64,000 bases of DNA, taken from assembly GCA_050011775.1 (NCBI GenBank), contig JBEKIL010000004.1:1-64000 (forward strand), read 5' to 3'. A program made the translations under genes and the position numbers. Of this stretch, positions 6,956 through 17,100 are shown one piece after another; positions within the stretch are counted from its first letter, which is position 1, and each line of letters starts with the position of its first letter. The notes under the pieces are model-generated. The model was not told the DNA's origin and searched no databases. It worked only from the letters and a program-made list of their open reading frames with translations. This DNA is from CAVZMI01 sp050011775 (GTDB lineage Bacteria > Bacteroidota > Ignavibacteria > UBA10030 > CAVZMI01).

Positions 6956-8974
6956 TTAATATGTATTTCTATTTTTGGGGGTAGTCAAAAATACATTTCC
7001 ATATATTCCAAATACGGACACCGTTAATCCATAGGTTGTACGAGTGGATACAGCATCAACTCTAGCAGTTGTCGTAACAGAAACAACTCCGGTTCCTACA
7101 GTTATTCCTGAAATATTACTATTACTGGTACTAAAAATATTAAAATTTACTTGACCTCCCCCTTCTCCAGAGAGCGGTTTTTCTACTGACAAAGAGGCTA
7201 CAGTCTGCCTGGCTAATACCTGACTAATATTTCCGGTGATTGATGTGTAGCCTTTCAGAGATTTCTTTAGCCCTAATGAAGAACTGTAGGCTACTAGGTT
7301 AGATTGGCCGATTGCCGAGCCGTAACCCACACCAACTCCAATATCTCCGGCATTTTCAATCACTTGGGCAGTTTGGTCCATAGCTACCACTGTTCCATTA
7401 CCGTCTAGTATGGTACCATTATTATTATTTTGTTCATCTTGAGTATTTTGATCAGTTGTATTTTTACTAGCAAACATTGCACTTACAGTATTTGTAAACC
7501 AAGTCACAATATTATTGAACGCGTTATTCGCCTTTATGCTATCAGTTCCCATCGGATCTATAAATGATATCGGATTATTACCGCAATACGCATACGAACT
7601 CATTCCTGGATATTTAACAGCGTGCGGATCAGGAGTCAAAAATCTCCCGATCGATGAAAGATAAGGCCGCGCTCTAAAATCGTCCAAACCTGTTTCAATA
7701 TCTCGCTCTTTCGCTGTAAACTTGTATCTGGTATCGCTCTGCCCCAAATTCACACTTCTATTCTCCATCACCATGCCGTACGGATAAAAGTCGTCATAGC
7801 TTTTCAAACCACCAGAAGCGTCAAGCGTCATACGGATTGTACCAAGATGATCTTTTAGATAATAGTATCTGTTCCAATTCTGTTTATCGCGTTTCACTTG
7901 ACCTAAAAGATCCAGCCCCCAGATATTATGCGTCGCATGCAGGTTATCAGACTTGATCACAGTCTCCGTTTTATTGTCCGCGCCCAAAATGTAACTCTCC
8001 GTCGTCAGCGCATTCTTGCGTATTCGATTACCCTGTGCGTCGTAATAATAAATATAACATCTCCCATCGGACTTTTTATATATCGTTACCGGCTGATTAT
8101 TAATGTCGTAAATGATGAAGCCGATATCGCTCATCAAATCCTGTTTCATATTCCCGTTACCATCGTAATCGTAATTCCGGTACTCCTGATTTTCTACATC
8201 TCCCGTATACTCCGTCGGAGGCGCAGCGTCCTTGATATACGTTAACCAATTTTTCCCCCTTGCGTATTTGTATTGCAAATCATCCATCAGTACATTGTCC
8301 GCATATCCGTATACCTTTGCAGTGTTTATGTTTCCATTTCCTGTGTAAGTATACTGCGCACCGTAAGAATTGGTCGAGTCCCATTGATTTGAATAATAAT
8401 ACCGAAATTGGGCGCCAGTTAGCCTGTTTGCTCCATCATAGCTGTAATCGTATCCCACTTTATCAGTCGAGACTGATGGACTTGAAGGCGGTGTGTAATT
8501 TACTCCCTGCATACGATATGATATAGAGCTTATGTTACCGTTATATTGCGGTTGAGTACCATTGTTGTAATCAAGTGTCATGTCCAACATAGGACTCTGT
8601 ATTCTTGTCAGCCAATCTCGCTCATTATATAAATAATCGATTGTATGCACCCCCCCGCCCAAAACTGCACGACTCGGCTTTCCGCTCGCATTAAGCGTAT
8701 ATTCAACATCCTCAACCGGCACTCCTTTCGGATTCTGATTCGTTCCTACCCGGCAAAGCCGTTCGGCTTGATCGTAAGTATAGAACGTATAAAGACAGAA
8801 TTTCGAATTTGCAGGATCGATATAGCCTTTCTTTGTAATGTTCCCCTGCAGATCGTATGTGTACGTAATTTTCTTAGCCGGATTCAATCCTTTCTGAATA
8901 ACCCACTCGACCCTGCCAAACTCATCATAAGAATAAATTGTCGTCGATGCAATTGCTCGTGCTCGGAGTATCAT
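6956..8974 (-). CDS. RHS/YD-repeat protein, C-terminal half with variable tip (split gene, part 2)
   Basis: 672 residues. The frame carries consecutive YD repeats (YSYDEFGRVEWV, YTYDLQGNITKKG, YYYDAQGNRIRKN) and the conserved RHS core (YLKDHLGTIRM, YDDFYPYGMVMENRS, ERDIETGLDDF), ending NPISFIDPMG near residue 475. The ~200-residue tip that follows is Gly/Ser/Thr/Asn-rich, predicted beta, and matches nothing I know. The frame overlaps the N-terminal half (8925-14141) by 50 nt in another frame. A related copy at 1-297 reads through the same region in one frame, because it keeps 68 bp missing here. The ATG at 8974 has no RBS and the product would lack a signal peptide. It is therefore normally the C-terminal half of one ~2400-residue protein and is now disconnected, unless ribosomes shift or re-initiate. 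Confidence 0.85.
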   Translation of the reverse strand: MILRARAIASTTIYSYDEFGRVEWVIQKGLNPAKKITYTYDLQGNITKKGYIDPANSKFCLYTFYTYDQAERLCRVGTNQNPKGVPVEDVEYTLNASGKPSRAVLGGGVHTIDYLYNERDWLTRIQSPMLDMTLDYNNGTQPQYNGNISSISYRMQGVNYTPPSSPSVSTDKVGYDYSYDGANRLTGAQFRYYYSNQWDSTNSYGAQYTYTGNGNINTAKVYGYADNVLMDDLQYKYARGKNWLTYIKDAAPPTEYTGDVENQEYRNYDYDGNGNMKQDLMSDIGFIIYDINNQPVTIYKKSDGRCYIYYYDAQGNRIRKNALTTESYILGADNKTETVIKSDNLHATHNIWGLDLLGQVKRDKQNWNRYYYLKDHLGTIRMTLDASGGLKSYDDFYPYGMVMENRSVNLGQSDTRYKFTAKERDIETGLDDFRARPYLSSIGRFLTPDPHAVKYPGMSSYAYCGNNPISFIDPMGTDSIKANNAFNNIVTWFTNTVSAMFASKNTTDQNTQDEQNNNNGTILDGNGTVVAMDQTAQVIENAGDIGVGVGYGSAIGQSNLVAYSSSLGLKKSLKGYTSITGNISQVLARQTVASLSVEKPLSGEGGGQVNFNIFSTSNSNISGITVGTGVVSVTTTARVDAVSTRTTYGLTVSVFGIYGNVFLTTPKNRNTY
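8843..8958. repeat. 116-bp exact direct repeat, copy 2 (RHS core)
   Basis: Identical to bases 1-116. The right-hand end (8958/8959) coincides with the frame-changing junction in the main RHS gene, beyond which similarity to the left copy falls sharply. Confidence 0.85.
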
Positions 8975-11900
8975 ATATGAACCGTTTACTTACGAAACAA
9001 CTGTCCGTCGGGAAGGTAACATTGTCGGCATTCGTCTGCGTGAAATCGTCCTCTTCTGAGGGCGCTTCGAATTCACCTGTTTCGATAACACGGTCGAACT
9101 CATCGTACTTGTTATACACATATTCACACCACTTAGAGCATTTTATACTGTATGATGTAGTCATTGCTGTCGTGGATTGGAATTCACATGTATACGATCC
9201 TTTCGGCAAATACATTGAAACATCATATGAATTTGAATATACAGATGTTGCACTGGTGAGGAGTACGGTTCCATTACCAGATATCAATTTTATGTTGAGT
9301 CCGCCGTTCAACGGATATTGCATTTGAAGATGAATGTAAATCCTGCCGGGACGGGGCATAGATACAGATTCTAATTTCGTGTATACGCCGTTTCTCCCTC
9401 CTGTTATATCGATCGCATCATTATATCCTGAAATTGTTGGAACCATTGATCCACTATTTGGAATTTTACTCGAAGGTGTAGATTTGATTGAGGTCGGAAT
9501 TCCAGTGATAGTATGTGCCGCATCTTTGATGAGCCGCAGATTACCTTTTTTATCATAGAGATACCGAACACCACCTGCATCGGATGTGGTCTTCTCTCTC
9601 ATCTGGCCGAGTGTGTTGTAGTAATAGTTGCTTGATAATTCTGTGGGGTCAACTGAACGAATCAGTTTTCCCATGATGTCATATTCAAATGAAGTCGTAA
9701 GACTCAACTCATCCGGATCGACAATGGTTACAATTGTATTATTAAAAGCATCGGTATACGTATCCCTAGAGACTCCATTTTCGTTAATCTTTCTGGTCTT
9801 ATAGAGAGTACCGGGTCCAGAATATTCCGGATCATCATCCGCATTCGAGCTATAGAAATATTTTACTGAATGATCTGTTCCTACTCCCCAAGTGGAAGAA
9901 TTATCAATCCCTTGTTCCTTTATTCGATTAAGTGGATCGTCCGTATAAGCGATTTGATTTCGAAATAATTCAAAGCGCGTATCCGGATATTCGGTAGAGA
10001 GATATGGAAAACCTGAAAGTGTAAGCCGTCCTAGGTAATCGTAATATTTGTTTGTCTCTATCCATCCACGTGATGTTGATTCCCCACCCTTTTGCTGCAC
10101 AATGCTCTGGATTTCTCTTCCCAGCCAATCGTTACGCGTCTCCGAATATCCTGGAAGTAAATCTATCGGACTTCCCGACGTGTATTGATCATCAACGGCA
10201 AAAAGACCTAAATAATCGTATGCTGCACCCCAATTAATATCGGTTGATGGATAAAGAGCGATAAACACATCTTCATCTCTATTGATCGTAAATGTATAGT
10301 CCATCGGCGATGAAAAATTAAATGTGCCGGATGAGGATAATATATGTACTCCGTCAGAGTAGTAAACGTCTATATATGCACCCCCATCCAGAAAGCCGAT
10401 GAATCTATAAGACTTTCCTACCTTCAATTTCCCAATGTTTTGTATTAACCTAAAAGTCGAGTTCTTATCACCCTTATTAAACAAACATGCGCACGATCCA
10501 TGGTATCCTTTCTCGAAGGTCACTCTCATGCTGTCTGAGATACTTGAGCATCCTTCAAGCAACCACTCCTCCGGCAGTAATTGATTATTACTCTGTTCAT
10601 GTCGGTATATCATTCGCTGGTCTTCGAAGCTCGGATTTTTGATAAGGTTCGGTGTCAGATAATCAATCGTTCGAATTGAACGAAGATCTGTCGCATAATC
10701 TATTTCCTGAAGAGGATTTTTCCGATAATCCAACATACTATGCACTCTACCAAGGGCATCATATTTGTAATTTGTTGATATGCTATTTTCGTCTGTTGCA
10801 CGTATCACAAGCAATTTCTCTGGGTCGCAGGAATATGATCGTGCAAGAGCACCAACCGGATAACTTCGAAAATCGTCGAACTCTGTATCTGTATCAAACG
10901 TGCATAGACCGATATAACCACTGGTTGCTATACTAGAAAGCTTATAATTTATAAAACGCTTTCCATCAACATACACCTGTACATTGTCTCCATTTACTGA
11001 AACCGACAATCGACGCCAAACATTGGGCAGCAGGGATGTTGAAACAGAGATTAGATTTTCACCGTCTTTGTACAGCTTGAGAACTCCGTTATTCTGGTAA
11101 GACAGGATGTATCCGTTACTAAAATCGCCGGTTGATATACTTCCAAAATAAATACCAGCCCAGTTTGCAGCACTGCCGTAGTCATTTACGATGTGTAATG
11201 TTACATCAGTTGTGAAATTCTGATATTCAACAGTATGATTGCCGGCATAAGCACTGTTGGTCGATCTAAGAATTCCATTTGAAAGTGCCCATAAACCAGT
11301 AGTAGTCCAACTGAATGGATTGTTATCGCTGATACTGCCATCATCGAAGTTATCCGCGTATACTGGTCCAGCAGACAAATTCTGGAAATCCGCAATGCGT
11401 ACTCCATTATTATGATCGTATACATATTTTGTAGTTTTTCCGTTGGCATCCGTCGATTGAAGAAGATTACCAAAATTATCGTAATCGTCAAAGGTCTGTG
11501 TTCTAACAAACCTCATATCGGTATCCCAATCCTGAAACATGTCATAGTCTCTTGTATCAAAATAATTTCTGTCTGATATGGGTTCGGGATTACGCGAATT
11601 AAAAAGTCTGTATGGATGAGGAAAGATATTATGAATATCATTTGGACCGAAATCTTTATAAGCAACAGCGTTTGCAGCATATACACTATTCCCGTCATCA
11701 ATCCATTTTACCAGAACAACATCTACGATATTTTTACTGACAAGTCCTGCGATTGCGTAGTTAGATTGGTAAAACTCACCCGGATACTTTAGGTATGTAT
11801 ATTTCTTTGAACCTTCACTATTGGTCTCCGTTATTATTGTCCTATTCGGAATAGCATCATTAATTCCAGGAGTATATGAATACTCAGTAGTAACCGATGA

Positions 11901-14141
11901 CACAACTCTATCTTGTGTTGTTATTTTACCATCGGATAGTTTCACGTAGGAAAATATCGGACCGTTTAACATGAGAGAGTTTGCCATCATCTCGTCTATA
12001 CTAAATTCCTCCTTTTTTATTAGATTTTCCCGAGATGCGCTAAGATATTCGCGTTTGGCCAATAACCCTCTTCGCTTCATTGTATTGTCAAAAATCATTT
12101 TGCTTGTGACATCACCTACTCCAGACGGTGCAATATCTTCACATAGATATGCAGTTCCATAGTAGGATTTCACTATTGAGCCGTCGGGTCGATGTTCTAA
12201 TACTTGTTGATATAAGACCTGATGAGTCGTCTGATGGAAGTACCAATCATTTTGCGGAGGGTAAATAGTCGAACGGCAATTTATCCCACCACAAAGGGGA
12301 AAAGCTGAATAGTAATCTATCGGATCGGCATACATTCTTCCTACACCAAGGTTAAAAGTAGGATCGAACTCACTGTTATCAGTGCCGTATTCGTATGTAT
12401 ATATACCTGAAGGAGAATCGATATTACCGCTATTAACAATTTGAGAAGTTAATCTTGATCCAGCGCCCGACACAATTGGAGCCACTTCACCGGTGATTGG
12501 ATCTATAGCTCCCCGATAAGAAAAGTTTACCATATAACAGTTACTCTCATAATCAAATACAAGCGATCCTCCAGTTGGATAAGTTATCTTCTCAAGATTC
12601 CACATCTTCCCGTCGGTTTGGTTTCCAATGAAATAATTAAATTCATTAAGTTTTCCCTCGAGGCCTCCATCGGTACTATTGTACCAACCTAAAAACCCAA
12701 CTCTGGCATAATTCGGATCAAACATGGCAGCAGCATAGTTCTGTCTACTCCAGTCATATGTCCACGAATGATTGAACGGATCGTTGTTGCCGATTAAATC
12801 ATAATAATCGAATGTATAATCCGGAATTGTAATATCACCAGCAGTAATAATAACAGATTTCAATAAACTTCTCTTCTCCTTATATCCATTTTCCATGGGC
12901 GCAGGCTGATCAGGATACAAAGGATCATGGCCTTGGTATATAAAATCTACTTGTTGTAATATCGTCTGATCAGCAGTAATTGTTCGAAAGCCATTGCCTA
13001 TATAGTTACGATACAATTTTATATTTTTAAGCCTCTTCTTTACCTGGCCTACACCTGGAGGATCATCTCCATCCGATGCAAAATAACTGTTATAATCCCA
13101 TTGCCACCCATAACCTCCTCTGGAAAAATCTCCCCACTTGGTGTCAAGTAATTCACTTATAGGATTCCATAATTCATCTTCTGTCTCAAATTTTGCGACG
13201 TAAGTAGGCGTTACGATATATAAAGGATATGTCATCGAAGTAAGACTGATATCACGTCCGTAATGATAATTGGGCAGATTCCATTCTCTATAGAAGTATT
13301 TTTTAAAATCTCTAGTACCATCATATGTCCACCTTATTCCAATCCAGTTTCCTTTATTAGGAAGATCACCGTCGAGCGGATCAAGTGGATCGCCACCTCC
13401 ATCCACATAATCTGGACCAATAATGGCAGTGAGGTACCATTGCATGAAGGGATTCTCCCATGGTACTCCATAAATCAGCCTGCCTTTGATCGCATCTCCG
13501 AAAGCATTGTAACTAAGGCCGGGGACAGCTAAGCCGAATACATATGTCGTTCCATCTTCTGTTAAAACTATGAATCTGTGTTTTGAATCTTCGAATGTAA
13601 CTCTCCAGGGTCGCAATTCTTCAAGCATAAAAGTATATTGGTCACCATTAAGAAATTGCATAGCTCTATCGGACCCACCGGGACAAGATATCGAATAGAT
13701 ATCTCTCATCTGATCATCAGAGTAAACTTTTTCATCATCCAGGTCTCTATAGTGTGTTTTGTTAATTGTATTATCCATACCGCCTTCGACATTCCTTGTA
13801 ATGCATCCCACATCCAAGTTCCATCCAAGGCCAACCCATGACGCTTCATCTGTCACCTTGATGCCGGGCGTGTAATTGAGGGTAATGTCAAAATTTAAAC
13901 CGCCCGGTCCAGGAACCGTCATCAATGGAAGACCAAGGTGAAAACTTCCTGTGGCATTCACTTCAACTTTTTGTGGTGAATATAAAAGCTTTGCCTGCGG
14001 CAATAAACCGTTTTTTGAAACTTCCGCCATTGAACGATTCTGATATTCCATAAATGTTGGGGTAGACTGTGCAAATACCAACATCACATTACAAAAAATA
14101 AGAGCTGAAAGATTGGTGATTCTTTTTAAAAGGATTTTCAT
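8925..14141 (-). CDS. Secreted giant RHS/YD-repeat protein, N-terminal part (split gene, part 1)
   Basis: About 1738 residues. The start is the ATG at 14141, nine bases after GGAAGGAG; an upstream in-frame TTG lies inside the spacer. A Sec signal peptide (LSALIFCNVMLVFAQ) is followed by an SpvB/TcdB-like RHS head (PGPGGLNFDITLNYTPG, WVGLGWNLDVG). A LamG-like/concanavalin module lies at about residues 930-1090 (WAGIYFGS, NNGVLKLYKDGE). A carbohydrate-binding-like module lies at about 1170-1315 (NLIKNPSFED), with YD repeats between and after. The frame ends at 8925 shortly after FIYDTPST, 50 nt into the overlapping second half. By comparison with the copy at 117-184, a 68-bp deletion at 8958/8959 causes the frameshift. 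RHS proteins form a shell that encloses a C-terminal toxin; this one would now lack its tip. It is 54 bp downstream of the Ig-repeat gene, probably the same operon. Confidence 0.88.
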   Translation of the reverse strand: MKILLKRITNLSALIFCNVMLVFAQSTPTFMEYQNRSMAEVSKNGLLPQAKLLYSPQKVEVNATGSFHLGLPLMTVPGPGGLNFDITLNYTPGIKVTDEASWVGLGWNLDVGCITRNVEGGMDNTINKTHYRDLDDEKVYSDDQMRDIYSISCPGGSDRAMQFLNGDQYTFMLEELRPWRVTFEDSKHRFIVLTEDGTTYVFGLAVPGLSYNAFGDAIKGRLIYGVPWENPFMQWYLTAIIGPDYVDGGGDPLDPLDGDLPNKGNWIGIRWTYDGTRDFKKYFYREWNLPNYHYGRDISLTSMTYPLYIVTPTYVAKFETEDELWNPISELLDTKWGDFSRGGYGWQWDYNSYFASDGDDPPGVGQVKKRLKNIKLYRNYIGNGFRTITADQTILQQVDFIYQGHDPLYPDQPAPMENGYKEKRSLLKSVIITAGDITIPDYTFDYYDLIGNNDPFNHSWTYDWSRQNYAAAMFDPNYARVGFLGWYNSTDGGLEGKLNEFNYFIGNQTDGKMWNLEKITYPTGGSLVFDYESNCYMVNFSYRGAIDPITGEVAPIVSGAGSRLTSQIVNSGNIDSPSGIYTYEYGTDNSEFDPTFNLGVGRMYADPIDYYSAFPLCGGINCRSTIYPPQNDWYFHQTTHQVLYQQVLEHRPDGSIVKSYYGTAYLCEDIAPSGVGDVTSKMIFDNTMKRRGLLAKREYLSASRENLIKKEEFSIDEMMANSLMLNGPIFSYVKLSDGKITTQDRVVSSVTTEYSYTPGINDAIPNRTIITETNSEGSKKYTYLKYPGEFYQSNYAIAGLVSKNIVDVVLVKWIDDGNSVYAANAVAYKDFGPNDIHNIFPHPYRLFNSRNPEPISDRNYFDTRDYDMFQDWDTDMRFVRTQTFDDYDNFGNLLQSTDANGKTTKYVYDHNNGVRIADFQNLSAGPVYADNFDDGSISDNNPFSWTTTGLWALSNGILRSTNSAYAGNHTVEYQNFTTDVTLHIVNDYGSAANWAGIYFGSISTGDFSNGYILSYQNNGVLKLYKDGENLISVSTSLLPNVWRRLSVSVNGDNVQVYVDGKRFINYKLSSIATSGYIGLCTFDTDTEFDDFRSYPVGALARSYSCDPEKLLVIRATDENSISTNYKYDALGRVHSMLDYRKNPLQEIDYATDLRSIRTIDYLTPNLIKNPSFEDQRMIYRHEQSNNQLLPEEWLLEGCSSISDSMRVTFEKGYHGSCACLFNKGDKNSTFRLIQNIGKLKVGKSYRFIGFLDGGAYIDVYYSDGVHILSSSGTFNFSSPMDYTFTINRDEDVFIALYPSTDINWGAAYDYLGLFAVDDQYTSGSPIDLLPGYSETRNDWLGREIQSIVQQKGGESTSRGWIETNKYYDYLGRLTLSGFPYLSTEYPDTRFELFRNQIAYTDDPLNRIKEQGIDNSSTWGVGTDHSVKYFYSSNADDDPEYSGPGTLYKTRKINENGVSRDTYTDAFNNTIVTIVDPDELSLTTSFEYDIMGKLIRSVDPTELSSNYYYNTLGQMREKTTSDAGGVRYLYDKKGNLRLIKDAAHTITGIPTSIKSTPSSKIPNSGSMVPTISGYNDAIDITGGRNGVYTKLESVSMPRPGRIYIHLQMQYPLNGGLNIKLISGNGTVLLTSATSVYSNSYDVSMYLPKGSYTCEFQSTTAMTTSYSIKCSKWCEYVYNKYDEFDRVIETGEFEAPSEEDDFTQTNADNVTFPTDSCFVSKRFIYDTPSTSNCIDDNLFL

Positions 14142-14195
14142 GAAAATCAACTCCTTCCGTAATATATTTGAATATAAAAATGATCTTCAAGTTAG

Positions 14196-17100
14196 TTATG
14201 GAATCTGGAACCGCATCGCCGCGGCATTCCATGTCATGTTTACCCCAACCTCGCTCCACCACTTATCACGGTATTTGGCAACCGTCATTGTCTCTCCCGT
14301 ATTGGGATCAGTTATCGTCGAATTACTATCACCCGGCTCGCCGGTATCAACACCGGTCCAGTTCTGAAAACCCTCACGCGTTATCTCACCAATTTTCTTG
14401 TCAAGGCCGATAACCTTCGTCGAATCGTCAAGGGCTTTCAGCAGTACGTGAATTATGTTTACATCCGGATCATATCCTGAACTTGATTCAGGATTATTAC
14501 AGACCGATTGATAATAGGATGTGGAAAGCGCATTGAGTGCCATTCCCCTTACCTCGACATCGTGGTGTAACTGCGCCACCTGCAATAAAATTTCACATGC
14601 CGATGGTGTGCCTATCAACTCAACCACTTGAACCGCTAAAAGCGAGTTCGGACGGTGTGCAAGAAGTGTATCTTTATCACTCAATGTATCTCCTGAATCC
14701 GACACCACGTCCTGGGATAATAATTCGTCGAGCGCTTGTATCGCCCCCTCCTTTTTCTCGCAAATATTACTGATTACTGAAAATGGATCTGATATTCCCG
14801 TCGAAGCAGCCGTGAGACTGTCGACAAGCTCATCATATGAAATAATCGCCGACGATGTGTCGCGTATTACATGCCTCACGGCAGTTGTCGTGTTTCCTGC
14901 AAGATCGGTCGCTGTGATGGTATAGATATTTTCTCCTACCATTACATTCACATTCTTGCTGAAAGAACCATCGGCTTCAACCGATACAGAATCGCCGTTA
15001 ATCTTGACATTGACACCCGTCGAATCGAGAACGGTACCGGAAATGCTAATAGTATCTTTCCTTAAAACGACACTATCAGCCGGTGCAGTTATCGTTAACA
15101 CTGGAGGCAATGTATCGCATACCACTATGCAACGGCGCTCAGAACTGTTACCAGCTGCATCAACTGCAGACACTTTAATCGTATCGGTTCCCTGGATAAG
15201 CATTACATCTGTATTTACTACCCCACCTGCCGTAACGTTTACGGTCGAATCATTAACTTTTACCGACACCTTCGTCGAATCCTGAATTAAGGCTGTAACT
15301 TCGACTTTTGTTTGTCTTGTGATAAAACCGTCGCTAGGCGTACTTATCGTTATCACCGGCGGTAGTGTGTCACGCGTGATATGACGCGTGAGTGTTGTAG
15401 TGTTCCCTGCAAGGTCAATCACAACAATTGAAATCGTGGTTTTACCTTCCCGGAGTGTTATCTGCTTACTCCATGCTCCGTCAGCGCCGATTGCTACTGT
15501 ATCTCCATTGACGGTTAATGTTATTCCAACTGAATCAAAGGCTGTACCTTGGACGAATAGGACGCTGTCTCTTGTAACAAGGCTATCAATAGGACTTATT
15601 ATCATCAGTACCGGCGGCTGCATATCCCTTCGAACCGAACGCAATATGGTCGTTTTATTGCCTAAGAAATCCGTCGCTTCAATTTTAATTTGATTAATCC
15701 CTTCATCAAGTATCACCTGAGCACTGAACAATCCATCCGGGTTGAGTATAACGGCTTTATCATTTACCGTTACCGTTATACTTGTAGAATCGCTGACCGA
15801 TCCACTAACTGTGATTATGCTGTCTCTTATTACTTTGTTATCTTCCGGAGCCGTAATTACCATTACGGGCGGAGTTGCATCCTTCCTCACCGACTTCTGA
15901 ACTATTGTACTATTGCCCGCTGCATCTGTCGCTTTTATCTCGACGGTGTTCATCCCTTCAACGAGCGCCATCTCCATGCTGAATGAGCCATCAGGATTTA
16001 TTACGACAAGCTGACCATTGACTTTTAGTGTGACATTAGTAGAATCTTTCACCGAACCGAAAACCGCTACGACACTATCTTTTGTCAGCAATCCATCTAC
16101 CGGATTATTTACCACCAGCACTGGCGGCATCGAATCTTTGCGAACTGTTCTCAATACCGTGGAACTTTGTCCCAGACCATTCAACGCCGTTATAGTAATC
16201 CGGTTTGTTCCCTCAATTAATGTTACATCTCCATTAAACGAGCCGTTTGTATTAAGTGGAACCTGAACGCCATTAACAGTTACCGTCACTGCCGTCCCGC
16301 TTGAATCGATCACAGTGCCCTGAACGGTAATCGCGCCGTCTTTAGTTATATAACCATCCACGGGACTGGTTACCTTCAGCACCGGTGCAGAACCTGTACG
16401 GTGGACGGTTCTTATTATCGTTGTCTGATTGCCGGCTCCATCAGTCACGATTACAGTTATTTGATTCATACCGGCATTGAGTGGAATCTGTCCTGAAAAC
16501 GTCTTATTGGAACCTACAGGAATCCCGCTTCGCGAGGCGAGCTGCTGCCCGTTTGCAGTCACGACAACCGGTGTTGCGTCGATCACCGATCCGCTGACAA
16601 GGACTGTAGATGCCGGTGTTCTCATCCCATCCGCTGGTGAAGTGAGAGTCACGACCGGAGCCTTCGTATCTCTGACGACACTACGGACCTCTTTCGAAGT
16701 ATTTCCAAATATATCCCGGGCAACGAAGTTGATCGTATTAACGCCTTCGGAAAGCTGCACATTATATGTGAAGGCACCGCCTGATCTTAGCAAGACGAGC
16801 TTTCCATTTATTGTGAGAATTGCAATAGTCTCATCGGTCACGGTTCCCGTGCATGTAACCTGAAGCTCACGCGTGACTAGATTGTTTACCGGATTTGTTA
16901 TTACGATCTTCGGCGGATTTTTGTCCGTTCCCGTCATCGCGATCGTAATGAACGTCCCGGGTTTGCCGTTGATCGTTATCTGTATCTCATTATCTTTATT
17001 AAGCGATACCGTTTTAATAATGAGTGGTATAATTTTCTTGAAGTCGTTCTGATCGAGGACTGTCTTCCCGTTTATTTTAATTGTCGCGCTTGTGACGCGT

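Noticed and set aside
8925..8974. Programmed ribosomal frameshift joining the two RHS halves
   Set aside because: No slippery heptamer with a downstream structure was seen, and the 68-bp difference from the left copy explains the frame change directly.
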